Source: Henckelia pumila
Lineage: Eukaryota; Streptophyta; Magnoliopsida; Lamiales; Gesneriaceae
Length of the DNA stretch: 64,000 bases
Assembly: GCF_033568475.1 (NCBI RefSeq)
Contig: NC_133122.1
Coordinates: forward strand, 147,450,861-147,514,860
Direction: 5' to 3'
Shown in pieces: positions 11,597 through 21,645 of the stretch. The notes below the pieces were generated by a model. That model did no database searches and had not been told where the DNA came from. It saw only the letters and a program-made list of their open reading frames with translations. Each line of letters begins with the position of its first letter. Within the stretch, counting starts at the first letter, position 1. The position numbers and the translations under genes are program-made.

Positions 11597-12928
11597 TGAT
11601 GAGTGCATTTTGTATGTATTATTTCGTGATATTTTTATGTCTATTTTGTATGCATTCATATTATTTTTATGTGTTTTAGTGCATGTGTGTGTATTTCACT
11701 CTCCGGGTTAATTTTGTAAGAAAATGGATTTTTGAAAGAATAAATTACGGAGCAGCAATGGTCAAAAATTCATTTTTAATGATATTGAGATCCAAATCCG
11801 ATCTCACCGTTCAAAATAAAGTTCAAGATGTTTTGAAGCTGCTGTCCAAATTTCAGCCCGATCCGACGGCTAGAATTCAATATATGATTTTTTCAAGAAA
11901 ACTATGCGCTAAAAAGTGGGTATGCACGGACCCAAGCACGGACCTGGCACGGGGTCTGTTCATATCGCAGAATTTTAAGAATTGGGACATAAAGTTACTC
12001 GCTCGAGCGCATGTTTCGCCTGCTCGAGCGAGCGATCGCGGATCAGAAAAAATTAGATTTTCGGGAATTAAAAACCTTATATTTTCGGGCTTTATTTTAT
12101 GGGCTTTCAAATACATATAAATAGGAGATTGTCAGACGTGAAAATGGGTTCCAAACGCAAAGATCTGGAGGCGGCTAGGAAGCTTGGAGATTGAAGATCC
12201 GCTCCATCTTCTTTAGAGTTTTTCCTTCTTTCCTTCTTCTTCTTTTTATTTTTGAATTATTATTTCCAATTATTGAGTAGATTTTCTTCAACCAAGATGG
12301 CGTGATTGGGCCGGAAAAATTTATGTAGAAAACTTGGATGTTTGTTTGGGATTTTTCAGACTTGATTTTATTTTATTGATTGTCAGATTTATATTTGTCT
12401 TGTGAATAACCTGATCAACTATTTGATTGCATGTTAATCGGTTCCTAGTCGAAAAAGTAGGAATTGATTTTGATCATTCTGATAGTTAACACATGGTAAA
12501 ACCGACTAGAAATAGAATTCGGTTTCAGTGTGCGGTTTAGTTGAAAACTGAATTTTCATAAATATTTAATGCAATTGAATTTGATTAGAATTACGAAAAA
12601 TTAATTCTTCAATATTTGAATAGGTTTGATTGATCTAGAAATATATCTTTAAACAATTGAGGAAAATTCCCGTAATCTAAGATTAAATCTGAGTCCTGAA
12701 TCGGCTATTTGTTTGCATGATTTGTTTGGTACCTGCGTGTGTCTTGGTTGTATCTATTTAATTGAATTTATTCTTCTTCTATTTTAATTCTTATTTTATT
12801 TTAGTAATTAAATTTTTATTTAATTCTTAGCACTCGTTTTATTATTTTGTCTAGATTAAGTAAAATAATTAATTCTTGAGAATTGACTACAGTCCATGTG
12901 AGATCGATACTTGGACTCTCTGTCCATT
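11597..12928 (+). repeat. 5' LTR segment a (Athila-like)
   Basis: Begins TGATGAGTGC and aligns with the solo LTR at 3943..5364 from its first base. It is most like the 3' LTR fragment at 15998..16971, sharing the GCATGTTTCGCC spacer between CTCGAGCG palindromes and the GACGTGAAAA block. A TATAAATAGG box lies at 12116..12125. It stops just short of the LTR end, around GGACTCTCTGTCCATT, and then jumps into a second LTR copy. Confidence 0.82.
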
Positions 12929-13965
12929 GTCCAGGGTCCGTGCATATTGCAGAAAAGTAAGATTTGGGACAAAAGGTTGCTCGCTCGAGCGGGATTTTTT
13001 ACCGCTCGAGCGAGGCGTCGCGCAGATCAGAAAAGAATTTTCGGCAATTAAAAGTCTTATTTTGCGGGTTTTATTTTATGGGCTTTCAAAGCCATATAAA
13101 AGGGAGATTATATATCAGATGAGAGGGGAGAATTCACGCAGGGATCGCACAAAACAGAGAGGCGGCTACAGGCTCCAAGCTTGGGAGAAGATTTCTACAC
13201 TTTTCCCTCTCCTATTCTTTTTTATTTTTATTTATTGAATTATAATTTCAATTATTGAGTAGTTTGTTTTCAACCAAGACGGCGTGATTGGGCCGAACAA
13301 ATTTATGTAGAAAACTTGGATGTTTATTTGGGATTTTTTCAGACGTGATTTTATTTTATTGATTATGAGGTTCATATTTGTCTTGTGGATAGCCTGATCA
13401 ACTGTTTGCTTTCATGTTAATCGGTTCCAAGTCGACAAAGGAGGGATTGATTTTGATCACTTTAACAATCAACACATGGTAAAATCGACTAGAAATAGAA
13501 TTCGGTTTCAGTGTGCGGTTTTAGGTGAAAACTAAATTTTCACAAATATTTAATTCACTCAAATTTGATTAGAATTAAGAAAAATTAATCCGTTAATATT
13601 TGAATAGGTTTGATTGTTCTAGAAATAGACCTTTAAACAATTAAGGAAAATTCCCGTAATCTAAGATTCAATCTGAGTCCTGAATCGGCTACTTATTTGC
13701 ATGATTTGTTTGGTACCTGCGTGTATCTTAGTTGTCTCTATTTAATTGAATTTATTCTTTTTATATTTTAATTCTTATTTTATTTTAGTGATTAAATTTT
13801 TATTTAATTCTTAGCACTCGTTTTATTATTTTGTCTAGATTAAGTAAAATAATTAATTCTTGAGAATTGACTACAGTCCCTGTGGGATCGATACTTGGAC
13901 TCTCTGTCCACTTTACTATTACTTGACCTAGTGCACTTGATAGTAAATACCGAATTAAGCGGTCA
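12929..13965 (+). repeat. 5' LTR segment b (second, divergent LTR variant)
   Basis: Starts mid-LTR at CCAGGGTCCGTGCAT and runs to the true LTR terminus GCGGTCA at 13965. Compared with segment a it has a different spacer between the palindromes (GGGATTTTTTACC) and a different downstream leader (AGATGAGAGGGGAGAATT). It therefore derives from another family member and not from a simple tandem copy of segment a. The junction near 12927..12931 shares only short GTCCA-type similarity. Confidence 0.78.
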
Positions 13966-13972
13966 AGTTTTT

Positions 13973-13990
13973 TGGCGCCGTTGCCGGGGA
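13973..13990 (+). promoter_or_regulatory. Primer binding site, tRNA-Asp type
   Basis: TGGCGCCGTTGCCGGGGA lies seven bases after the LTR end. This is the form complementary to the 3' end of plant tRNA-Asp and is used by Athila/Calypso-type gypsy elements. Confidence 0.85.
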
Positions 13991-14098
13991 CTGTTTGGTT
14001 AATATTAGGATAGATTATTTGCTTGACACTAGACTTTTTTTTTTGTTCCTTTGCTTAATTTTTAATTTTAATTTTTCTTACTTGTGAGGTGCTTGGAG

Positions 14099-15115
14099 AT
14101 GGATCATCGACATGTGTTCACAAGGTTTGGCCAACAATACTCAGAACCATTCTTTGTTGTTTGGAGGAGATTCAATTATTTGACAGACAGATTTTGATAC
14201 CATGATTTTTCGAACTACACTCTAGTTCAGATTTTTTATGGTGGTTTGGATGCGAAAATAATAAGTTGGGTAGATTATGGAGCTTTGGCCACTGAAAGTC
14301 ACTTGTTCAGCAGAGATTACGACAGTGTGATGCACTTGTTAAATGATATGGCAGATTTCGACTACCATTGACATTGTGATCCTTCATTGCAGGGTTGGAG
14401 TCATCAATATCCTCCACAATTCAACTCCAAAAAATTTGCAAACCAACAATTTGAGCTTCAAGAAGAGTGTATAGGGCGTTCTGAAGATTATGTGACTCAG
14501 TTGGAGAACATTGTGCGACAACAGACAGAGATAAATAAGTTCTTAAAAAGCCGCATCAACTCTTTGAGTTTCTTGGATGAGCAGATTGAGCGTTTTATAG
14601 AACCATTTTCCGAGATCTGTCAAGAGAATGAAGTAATTGCGCCAGATCACGAGGAACTAATTTTTGAAGAATTTTTAATTGAAGAGGAGCCAAAAGTGAT
14701 AGTGGAGGAGGAATAAATATACAAGGTGAAAGATTTCACCTCGTCAATGGTCTTTACATGTACACCATTAGAAGATCCTTTTTTGTCAATGACGCCAACT
14801 CCACAGTATTCCATCCTCTATGAGATTCTGCCTAGATTCGAAGTCTCCTTCCAAAATAATCAGTTCATGCCGAGTATTGATGGACCGACAAGCTTACAAA
14901 GTCAATATCACGCCAAACTTGAGGGCATGGGAAATCAAGACACATACGTAGAGTCGTATGATTCTTACTATGGGCGGCAACCGCTCTTTGATGGTTGCTT
15001 CTGCATATTCGGGCTATATACTATAACTTTAGCGTTTACTGGGAGGCAACTCAGTATTTTCTTTCCTTTATCTATTTATGTTATTTTATTTTCTATTATT
15101 ATTTTTTTCTGCTAA
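14099..15115 (+). pseudogene. Athila-like gag fragment, interrupted by stops
   Basis: One frame starts at ATG 14099. It reads a gag-like stretch (WRRFNYLTDRF, LVQIFYGGLDAKIISWVD, SVMHLLNDMADFDYH) that resembles the capsid region of Athila elements, with a W-RF motif, an F-Y-GL motif and a segment akin to the EAYELLDEMA block. In-frame TGA stops occur at 14195 and 14369. After the second, 14387..14716 codes for a glutamate-rich, probably helical segment (CIGRSEDYVTQLENIVRQQ, then EELIFEEFLIEEEPK) ending in TAA at 14714. The same frame stays open to 15115 (FEVSFQNNQFMPSIDG, then a hydrophobic tail). No zinc knuckle is seen. It is probably non-functional now, and the assignment rests on motif resemblance only. 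Confidence 0.6.
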
Positions 15116-15303
15116 TCCACGGCCTTACCCATCGCCTTTTTATGTGCAGTATATTGCCCCGCCACCAAAAGTTGTTGTTCGAATTTTACAAAGGAGAAAG
15201 ATGACGAAGCATAAACCAGTGGAGTGTTATTTTGTTTTCATTGTGTTTTGTTCATCTTGCATTTGTTTGTTCGTTTTTGCATTCTGTTAATTGTTTCTAG
15301 AGC

Positions 15304-15344
15304 ATTGAGGGCAATGCTTTGGATAAGTATGGGGGGGAGGGAGG
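15304..15344 (+). promoter_or_regulatory. Conserved ATTGAGGGCAATG block and G-rich tract
   Basis: ATTGAGGGCAATGCTTTGGA is followed by GGGGGGGAGGGAGG (15331..15344). A TTGAGG-CAATG block followed by a G run is a recurrent feature downstream of coding sequence in Athila/Tat elements; it looks like an internal polypurine tract. It lies about 650 bases before the 3' LTR fragment. Confidence 0.5.
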
Positions 15345-15750
15345 TAGACTAGCGTTTATTTCATTGTGTTTTGTGTTTGTACTGCATATAGTTCGTTTGC
15401 ATATCATGTCGTTGTGTTAGTATTTGGTTTTTGTTCATAAGTAGGATGATGACTGTTAGCCTATGAAGATAAAGTTAAAATTGTTTTGTGAAAATTGTTG
15501 TTTTTGATTGGACATAAGAAACTGTTGGTTGAACCGTGAATAATTTCTAAGCACACATGGTAGACTAGTGAAGTGCACCGATGTATTTGATGACGTTTGT
15601 GTTTGCTTGACCATTTCATAACAATAGGTGTTTGTTGATCGTGATAGTGTCTTTTGAGTCCTAAATGATTTTCTGACATTGCATGTATGATCTTGAGCGC
15701 ACTTGTTAATTTTTTTTTTTACGACAATATTTGTGAAAATAAAATTAAAT

Positions 15751-15997
15751 CCATCCGGGTTACGAGCAAGGGATTGAAATCCTAATTACTTGTTTTTTTA
15801 CTAAGTATGCGGATTACATGAGGTTAAAATTTTGAAACTTTTAAAATAAAATAACAAATTCCATCCGGGCTTGGAAAGTGATTGAAATTCTAATAATTTT
15901 TTCATGGCTAAGTTGCGGGTTTAATGGGATTGTAGCTCCATCCGGGCTATAGACGATGGGATTGAAATTCTAATCATATCAAAGTTATAGCTAAGTT
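15751..15997 (+). repeat. Three imperfect CCATCCGGG repeats
   Basis: Units begin at 15751, 15861 and 15938. Each has CCATCCGGG, a short variable part, then GATTGAAAT(C/T)CTAAT. They sit in the 3' non-coding part of the Athila-like element, directly before the truncated 3' LTR. The function is unknown. Confidence 0.75.
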
Positions 15998-16971
15998 TTC
16001 TCGCTCGAGCGCATGTTTCGCCCGCTCGAGCGAACGATCGCGGATCAGAAAAAATTATATTTTTGGGAATTAAAATCCTTATCTTTCCGGGCTTTATTTT
16101 ATGGGCTTTCAAAGACATATAAATAGGAGATTGTCAGACGTGAAAAGGGGTTCCAAACGCAGAGATCTGGAGGCGGCTAGGAAGCTTGGAGATTGAAGAT
16201 ATGCTCCATCTTCTTCAGAGTTTTTCCTTCTTTTCTTCTTCTTCTTCTTTTTATTTTTGAATTATTGAGTAGATTTTCTTCAACCAAGACGGCGTGATTG
16301 GGCCGGACAAATTTATGTAGAAAACTTGAATGTTTGTTTGGATTTTTCAGACTTGATTTTATTGTATTGATTGTCAGATTTATATTTGTCTTGTGAATAA
16401 CCTGATCAACTATTTTCTTGCATGCTAATCGATTCCTAGTCGACAAAGGAGGAATTGATTTTGATCATTCTGATAGTTAACACATGGTAAACTGACTAGA
16501 AATAGAATTTGGTTTTAGTGTACGGTTTAGGTGAAAACTGAATTTTCATAAATATTTAATGCATTTAAATTTTATTAGAATTACGAAAAATTAATCCGTC
16601 AATATTTGAATAGGTTTGATTGTTCTAAAAATAAACCTTTAAAAAATTGAGGAAAATTCCCGTAATCTAAGATTAAATCTGAGTCTTGAATCGTCTACTT
16701 GTTTGCATGATTTGTTTAGTACTTGCGTGTGTTTTGGTTGTCTTCATTTAATTGAATTTATTCTTCTTCTATTTTAATTCTTATTTTATTTTAGTAATTA
16801 AATTTTTATTTAATTCTTAGCACTCGTTTTATTATTTTATCTAGATTAAGTAAAATAATTAATTCTTGAGAATTGACTACAGTCCCTATAGGATCGATAC
16901 TTGGACTATCTGTCCATTTTACTATTACTTGACCTAGTGCACTTGCTAGTAAATACCGAATTAAGCGGTCA
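15998..16971 (+). repeat. 3' LTR fragment (Athila-like)
   Basis: Begins mid-LTR at CTCGCTCGAGCG (16000) and runs to the terminal GCGGTCA, followed by TSD AGTGG. It aligns closely with segment a (11998 onward) and less well with segment b. It lacks about the first 400 bases of the LTR, so the original 3' LTR start and its polypurine tract are deleted. Confidence 0.85.
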
Positions 16972-16976
16972 AGTGG

Positions 16977-17273
16977 TCAAACATTGTTCCATCCGAATTA
17001 TGTTAGCACTGGTGAACCAGCACGATTTGGAGCTTGAGTAGATGTATGTGAAAACTGTTTTCCTACACGGTGACCTGGAAGAAACTATTTATATGGAACA
17101 ACCTAAAGGTTTCATACATCAGAAAACATAGAATAATGTCTGCTTACTAAGAAAATCATTGTATGGGCTAAAGTAGAGTTCGAGGCATTGGAACAGGAGG
17201 TTTGATGAGTTCATGATTGGTATTGATTTTGTGAGAAGCCAATATGGCAGGTGTGTCTATCATAAATGGTAAT
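16977..17273 (+). pseudogene. Copia 2 remnant, right part (reverse transcriptase)
   Basis: Directly after the second AGTGG, copia 2 reverse transcriptase resumes. The frame reads IMLALVNQHDLELE, a stop, then MYVKTVFLHGDLEETIYMEQ, PKGFIHQKT, CLLRKSLYGLK and RRFDEFMIGIDF, with TAG stops at several sites. It ends near 17273 without the YVDD box, RNase H or 3' LTR. Confidence 0.87.
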
Positions 17274-17867
17274 TATCTATATATATATATGTATATATAC
17301 ATATATAGGTAATTTTAGGGATAAACCTAACAGTTAACATGTAGGTATGATGAAAAAAACAAACAACCAGTTGACAAAACAATGAATGAAGAGATCAAAC
17401 AACCAATGGGCAAAACAATTAATATGTGTTCCCTTTTTTGCATCCGGTCGGCTAGTATAATTAGTATATGTATAACTTATCATATACAATCACTCGTTCT
17501 TTTTGTCATACTATTTATCTATGTATTAATTATTTATTTTACATCAATCAAATCATTGAATTTAAATTACTATATTACCCTTATAAATAATATTATTCAT
17601 ATTTTATTTTATTCTTAAAATGACAAAATGGTAATTTCTCATTTTTATATAAAATTTAATCAATCAGATCAAATAAACTAGAATCTATCAATCAAATCAA
17701 AAACTATATTAGCTATCATTTTTTATTTATATTATATTACTTATCCATGTATTATTTATCTCATCCTCGAACCAAATGGTACCTAAAAAGAATCAGAGAC
17801 ATATATAATCAAAACCCATAAGATATTTTCTTTAGAAAAACTGAAACAACTTTTATATACACATTTT
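17274..17867. other. AT-rich spacer between copia 2 and duplication unit A
   Basis: Contains a short self-complementary ATATATGTATATATACATAT run near 17280..17308 and AT-rich DNA. The 78-codon ORF at 17382 is low-complexity and not credible. Confidence 0.5.
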
Positions 17868-19203
17868 CTCTTGGTACCTATGATGGAATTATGAAATAAA
17901 ATGGATAAATAATTGGATACTGGTCTCTTGTTGCACACATTGAGGTACTGAACAGTCTATTTTTTATAATAAAATTATATTTCAATTAAAACTGTCAAAT
18001 AATTAAAAAAAGAAAAAAGAAATCATAATTGAGGAAAAAATTGAGATAGTGGAGGGAAGCGGTTTGTGTGTGTGCGTGTGTGTGTGTTTTTTCAATTTTT
18101 TTTTTTTTTTGTGTGTGGGCATACCAAGAGACCAAACTAAATTTTTTTTACATGATCTATTTTATTTAATAAAGTTGAGGGGTTGGTACGTCCCCTTTCT
18201 TTTGCATTTTTAGTATATATTTAATTACCAAAATATCATTTAATTTTGTTATTTAATAGCTACTTATTTACAAAAATGTCATTTTTATAAAATTTATTTA
18301 TTTATTTACAAAAAAAAAACTTTTCAAAATTCTTCTCTAATATTTTTGTATTTTTAATTTTAAAAAAAGGGATTGCATAAGCATAAAATGCATGCTCCGA
18401 GTAATAGATAATAATAGATGTAAGGATATGTAATAGATGAGTTAACTTTGGTTTTTGTTTAACTCGTTTTCTCATTCCAGGATTAAATAAATGGGAAATG
18501 TTATATTTACATGAGAATTACACGTTGAGTTACACATTGCACTTGAAATTTCATAACTATCTTTGATGTATTTTTGAAAGAGTTTTTTCAAATAAAATGG
18601 AGGGATAATTTGGTGATTTCAAGTGTAATGTGTAACCTAACGTGTAATCCTTCGCGTACATGTGGTGAGGCCTGATCCATTATTAGAAAAACAACATTTA
18701 CCTACACAAACTGATTTTGTCCACGCGTTAGAAATTAAGGAGAAGGAGTCGCGCCATCCACCTAAAATTTGCCTCAAGCCTAAAAATGTGTTGGGATTAA
18801 TGAACTAATATGATATAATTCAGCTACTACACAATCACAACCACTTCACAGCAATCTCAAGAACACACTTCTAAATCATTCGAAATAGCTCAAGAACCCA
18901 CAACAATCAATATTAAATATCACTCAAGTAATAGACAATCACCAGATAAAAACCAAGAAAACATTCAAGCCAATCGACACAAATATTTACGTGGTTAGGC
19001 TGGTATTCCGAGCCTACTCCACGGGAGAGCAACACACCACTTTTATTGATCACAATTGACAAGAATTTGAGTAGTACATATCTTATTCAAGCTATAACAC
19101 AAATACAAGATCACAAATTCAAGTTTATAAACTCTCGAATTCTCTTGTAGAACCTTGCGCATCAGCTTCTTGATAACTCAATTCACTCTCTTTTGAATCG
19201 ATA
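17868..19203. repeat. Segmental duplication unit A, left part, with small MITE
   Basis: Matches 51957..53230 base for base with few changes (shared landmarks: CTTGGTACCTATNATGGAAT, the GTGTGTGCGTGTGTG run, GGTTGGTACGTCCCCTTTCT, TGTGTTGGGATTAATGAACT). Inside it, about 18495..18665 has inverted ends: the left has ATTACACGTTGAGTTACACA, and the right carries its near complement. This suggests a small MITE that pre-dates the duplication. No gene is visible. Confidence 0.8.
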
Positions 19204-19213
19204 TTAATTGTTT

Positions 19214-20705
19214 GAGTTATTTGCACCAAACACCCCTGTGAAATATTGAAAATGCACACGTCTCCCATGTGAAATTTTAATAGGCATCTTAAACCCTAAC
19301 CTTTTAAAAAATTAGCACACTCGCCCCCTCGGATGAGTGATTGTTGCGCACGCGCCCCTCATGCGACTGAGCAAAGATTTTGATATTTTTTTTGCACCAA
19401 ATACCCCTGTGAAGTATTTAAAATGCATATTTGACCCCTGTGAAAATAATTTTTAAATCTATTCAACCCATAATACATAATTTTTATTAAAATCTAATTA
19501 TAAAATATTTAGCAAACACTTTTCGTTTTATTAATTTTATTTTTAATTTTTAATTTATTATGATTATATAATTATTTTCTAAAAAATATTATTATTTTAT
19601 CTTGTTATCATTATTTTATTAAACTTTCTTCTTGTTTCCAACTTCTCAATTAAAAATGCATTCATAAACGAGATTTAAATACCTAAAAGTACCAAAATAT
19701 TAAATCAAAATGATAATTTCATGCATATTACTTTTCAATTTAGGATTATAGATTTTTGAACCAAAATCTAAAATTTTTAAATGCATTGCAGAATTTGCAT
19801 TAAATAATAATACATAATATTTATTAAGATCTAATTATAAAATATTTTTCAAACATTTTTATTTTTATTTTTATTTATTTTTAGTTTTCATTTTAAATTT
19901 ATAATTTATAATTAATTTATTTCAAAAAAAATTATTACTTTATCTCGTTATCATTATTTTATCAAATCATTTCGTGTTTTCAACTTTTCCATTAAACATG
20001 ATTCATAAATAAGGATTTAAATATCTAAAAATACCAAAATATTGAACCAAATGATAAGTTCATGAATGATACTTTTCGATTTAGAATTATATAAGCATGT
20101 TATTTTTTTTTATTACAAATTGTGCAATGCATATTCTCGAAAAATTTAAATTTTGGTTCAATAATATATAGTTCTAAATCGAAAAAGCAATATGTTTGAA
20201 CTTATCGGTTTAGTTCAATATTTTGGTATTTGAAATTATTTAAATAGTACTTGTTTATGAATGCATGTTTAATAAAAAGTTGGAAATAAGAAGAAAGTTT
20301 AATAAAATAATGATAACAAGATAAAATAATAATATTTTTTAAAAAATAATTATATAATCAAAATAAATTTAAAATTAAAAATAAAATTAATAAAACAAAA
20401 AATGTTTGCTAAATATTTTATAATTAGATTTTAATAAAAATTGTGTATTATGGGTTGAATAGATTTAAAAATTATTTTCACATGGGTCAAATATGCATTT
20501 TTAATATTTCACAGTGGTATTTGGTGCAAAAAAATATCAAAATCTTTGCTCAGTCGCATGAGGGGCGCGTGCGCAACAATCACTCATCTGAAGGGGCGCG
20601 TGTGCTAATTTTTCAAAAGGTTAGGGTTTAAGATGCCTATTAAATTTCATAGGAAAGAAGTGTGCATTTTCAATATTTCACAGGGATGTTGGATGCAAAT
20701 AACTC
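19214..20705. mobile_element. Inverted-repeat element, 1492 bp, 10-bp TSD (Mutator-like, non-autonomous)
   Basis: Ends are GAGTTATTTGCA... and ...TGCAAATAACTC, flanked by a perfect 10-bp direct repeat TTAATTGTTT (19204..19213 and 20706..20715). The arms are complementary over at least ~500 bases with mismatches: the CCCCTCATGCGACTGAGC block at 19355 returns inverted at 20548, and the AACTTTCTTCTTGTTTCCAA block near 19624 is inverted near 20280. Each arm also carries the CACCAAA(C/T)ACCCCTGTGAA motif twice. A 9-11 bp TSD with very long TIRs is typical of Mutator-like elements and foldback derivatives. No transposase is encoded. Duplication unit B lacks it at the equivalent place. Confidence 0.82.
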
Positions 20706-20715
20706 TTAATTGTTT

Positions 20716-21428
20716 CAGTTATGTTTCCGTTGTAACAATTCTTGGCATTTTAAAGACGAAGATGATCACTCTACCGGGCTTCAAGTTAGCATCCCATCAC
20801 AAAGACACAACCCGTTCCTTGGCCCAATGTTTGTATCTCAGCCCATCACTTAAACTTGTGGCCCAATGGGTTAGGCCCTATACAAGTAGTGATCGGATTG
20901 AACTTTTATAACCAAGCTGATAGAAACATATTCAACATACATATATAAAATATGTGAGTTTATTTGTGAATTTACATTGCTACCCTCCATTACTACATAA
21001 TTAATGTGTTTTTTTAATTATTTATTTATGTGATAACTAATTTATTTAAAAAAGTATCATGCATTCTTTCAAATAACTACCCTCCATTACTACATAATTA
21101 ATTTTTTTAGTTATTTTATTTATATGATTATTCAATTAACTAATTTATTTAAAAAAAATTATCATGAATTATATCTAATAAAAAAAATAAAAATATTGTG
21201 AATCTACTATTTATTATTGGCTATTTTTTCTTATTATCTATTTTATTATATCCATTACATATCTATTACATCTATTACATTTATAAATATGTGAGTTTAT
21301 TTATGAATTTACATTGCTACCCTCCATTACTATATAATTAATGTGTTTTTTTAATTATTTATTTATATGATTATTTTTTAAATTATTTATTTATGTGATT
21401 ATTCAATTAGCTAATTTATTTAAAAACG
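20716..21428. other. Spacer with ~80-bp direct repeats
   Basis: No gene. A block reading TTACATTGCTACCCTCCATT plus flanks occurs at about 20953..21033 and again at about 21288..21369, and a shorter partial copy lies near 21079. This looks like local duplication within AT-rich DNA. Confidence 0.6.
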
Positions 21429-21645
21429 TGTTGGGAACTTTAATTTTGGTGTTTACAAACTAAACGCTCAAAGCCCAAATTGCTAAACTGATCACTCATC
21501 AACTGCTAAACTGATCGCATAAATGAGTTAGACGCCAAAAGAAAATCGATCGCTCATTCAGTTGATATCCCGCCGATACAATCTCAGTTCATCAAACCAG
21601 CTAAACTGGTCGATATCTCGCCTAGAACAGTTTCTATAGTATATC

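Larger units (their letters stand above)
11597..16971 (+). mobile_element. Athila-like non-autonomous LTR retrotransposon with gag-like ORF
   Basis: The element is bounded by TGATGAG... and ...GCGGTCA, with a perfect 5-bp TSD AGTGG (11592..11596 and 16972..16976). It sits inside copia 2 reverse transcriptase. It has LTR sequence at both ends, a primer binding site right after the 5' LTR, and a ~2-kb internal region with a broken gag-like frame. A G-rich tract follows at 15331. No protease, reverse transcriptase, RNase H or integrase is present, so it resembles gag-only or large non-autonomous derivatives and would depend on a related autonomous element. The 5' LTR is a composite of two different LTR variants, and the 3' LTR lacks roughly its first 400 bases. 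Confidence 0.87.

Noticed and set aside
11683-12120. 145-codon ORF in the Athila-type LTR
   Set aside because: It lies wholly in LTR sequence shared with the solo LTR, where the frame is not conserved.
20443-20911. ORFs at 20443 and 20633 as transposase fragments
   Set aside because: The first lies within, and the second overlaps the end of, the inverted arm of the 1492-bp element. They have no catalytic motif and the mirrored arm is not coding.
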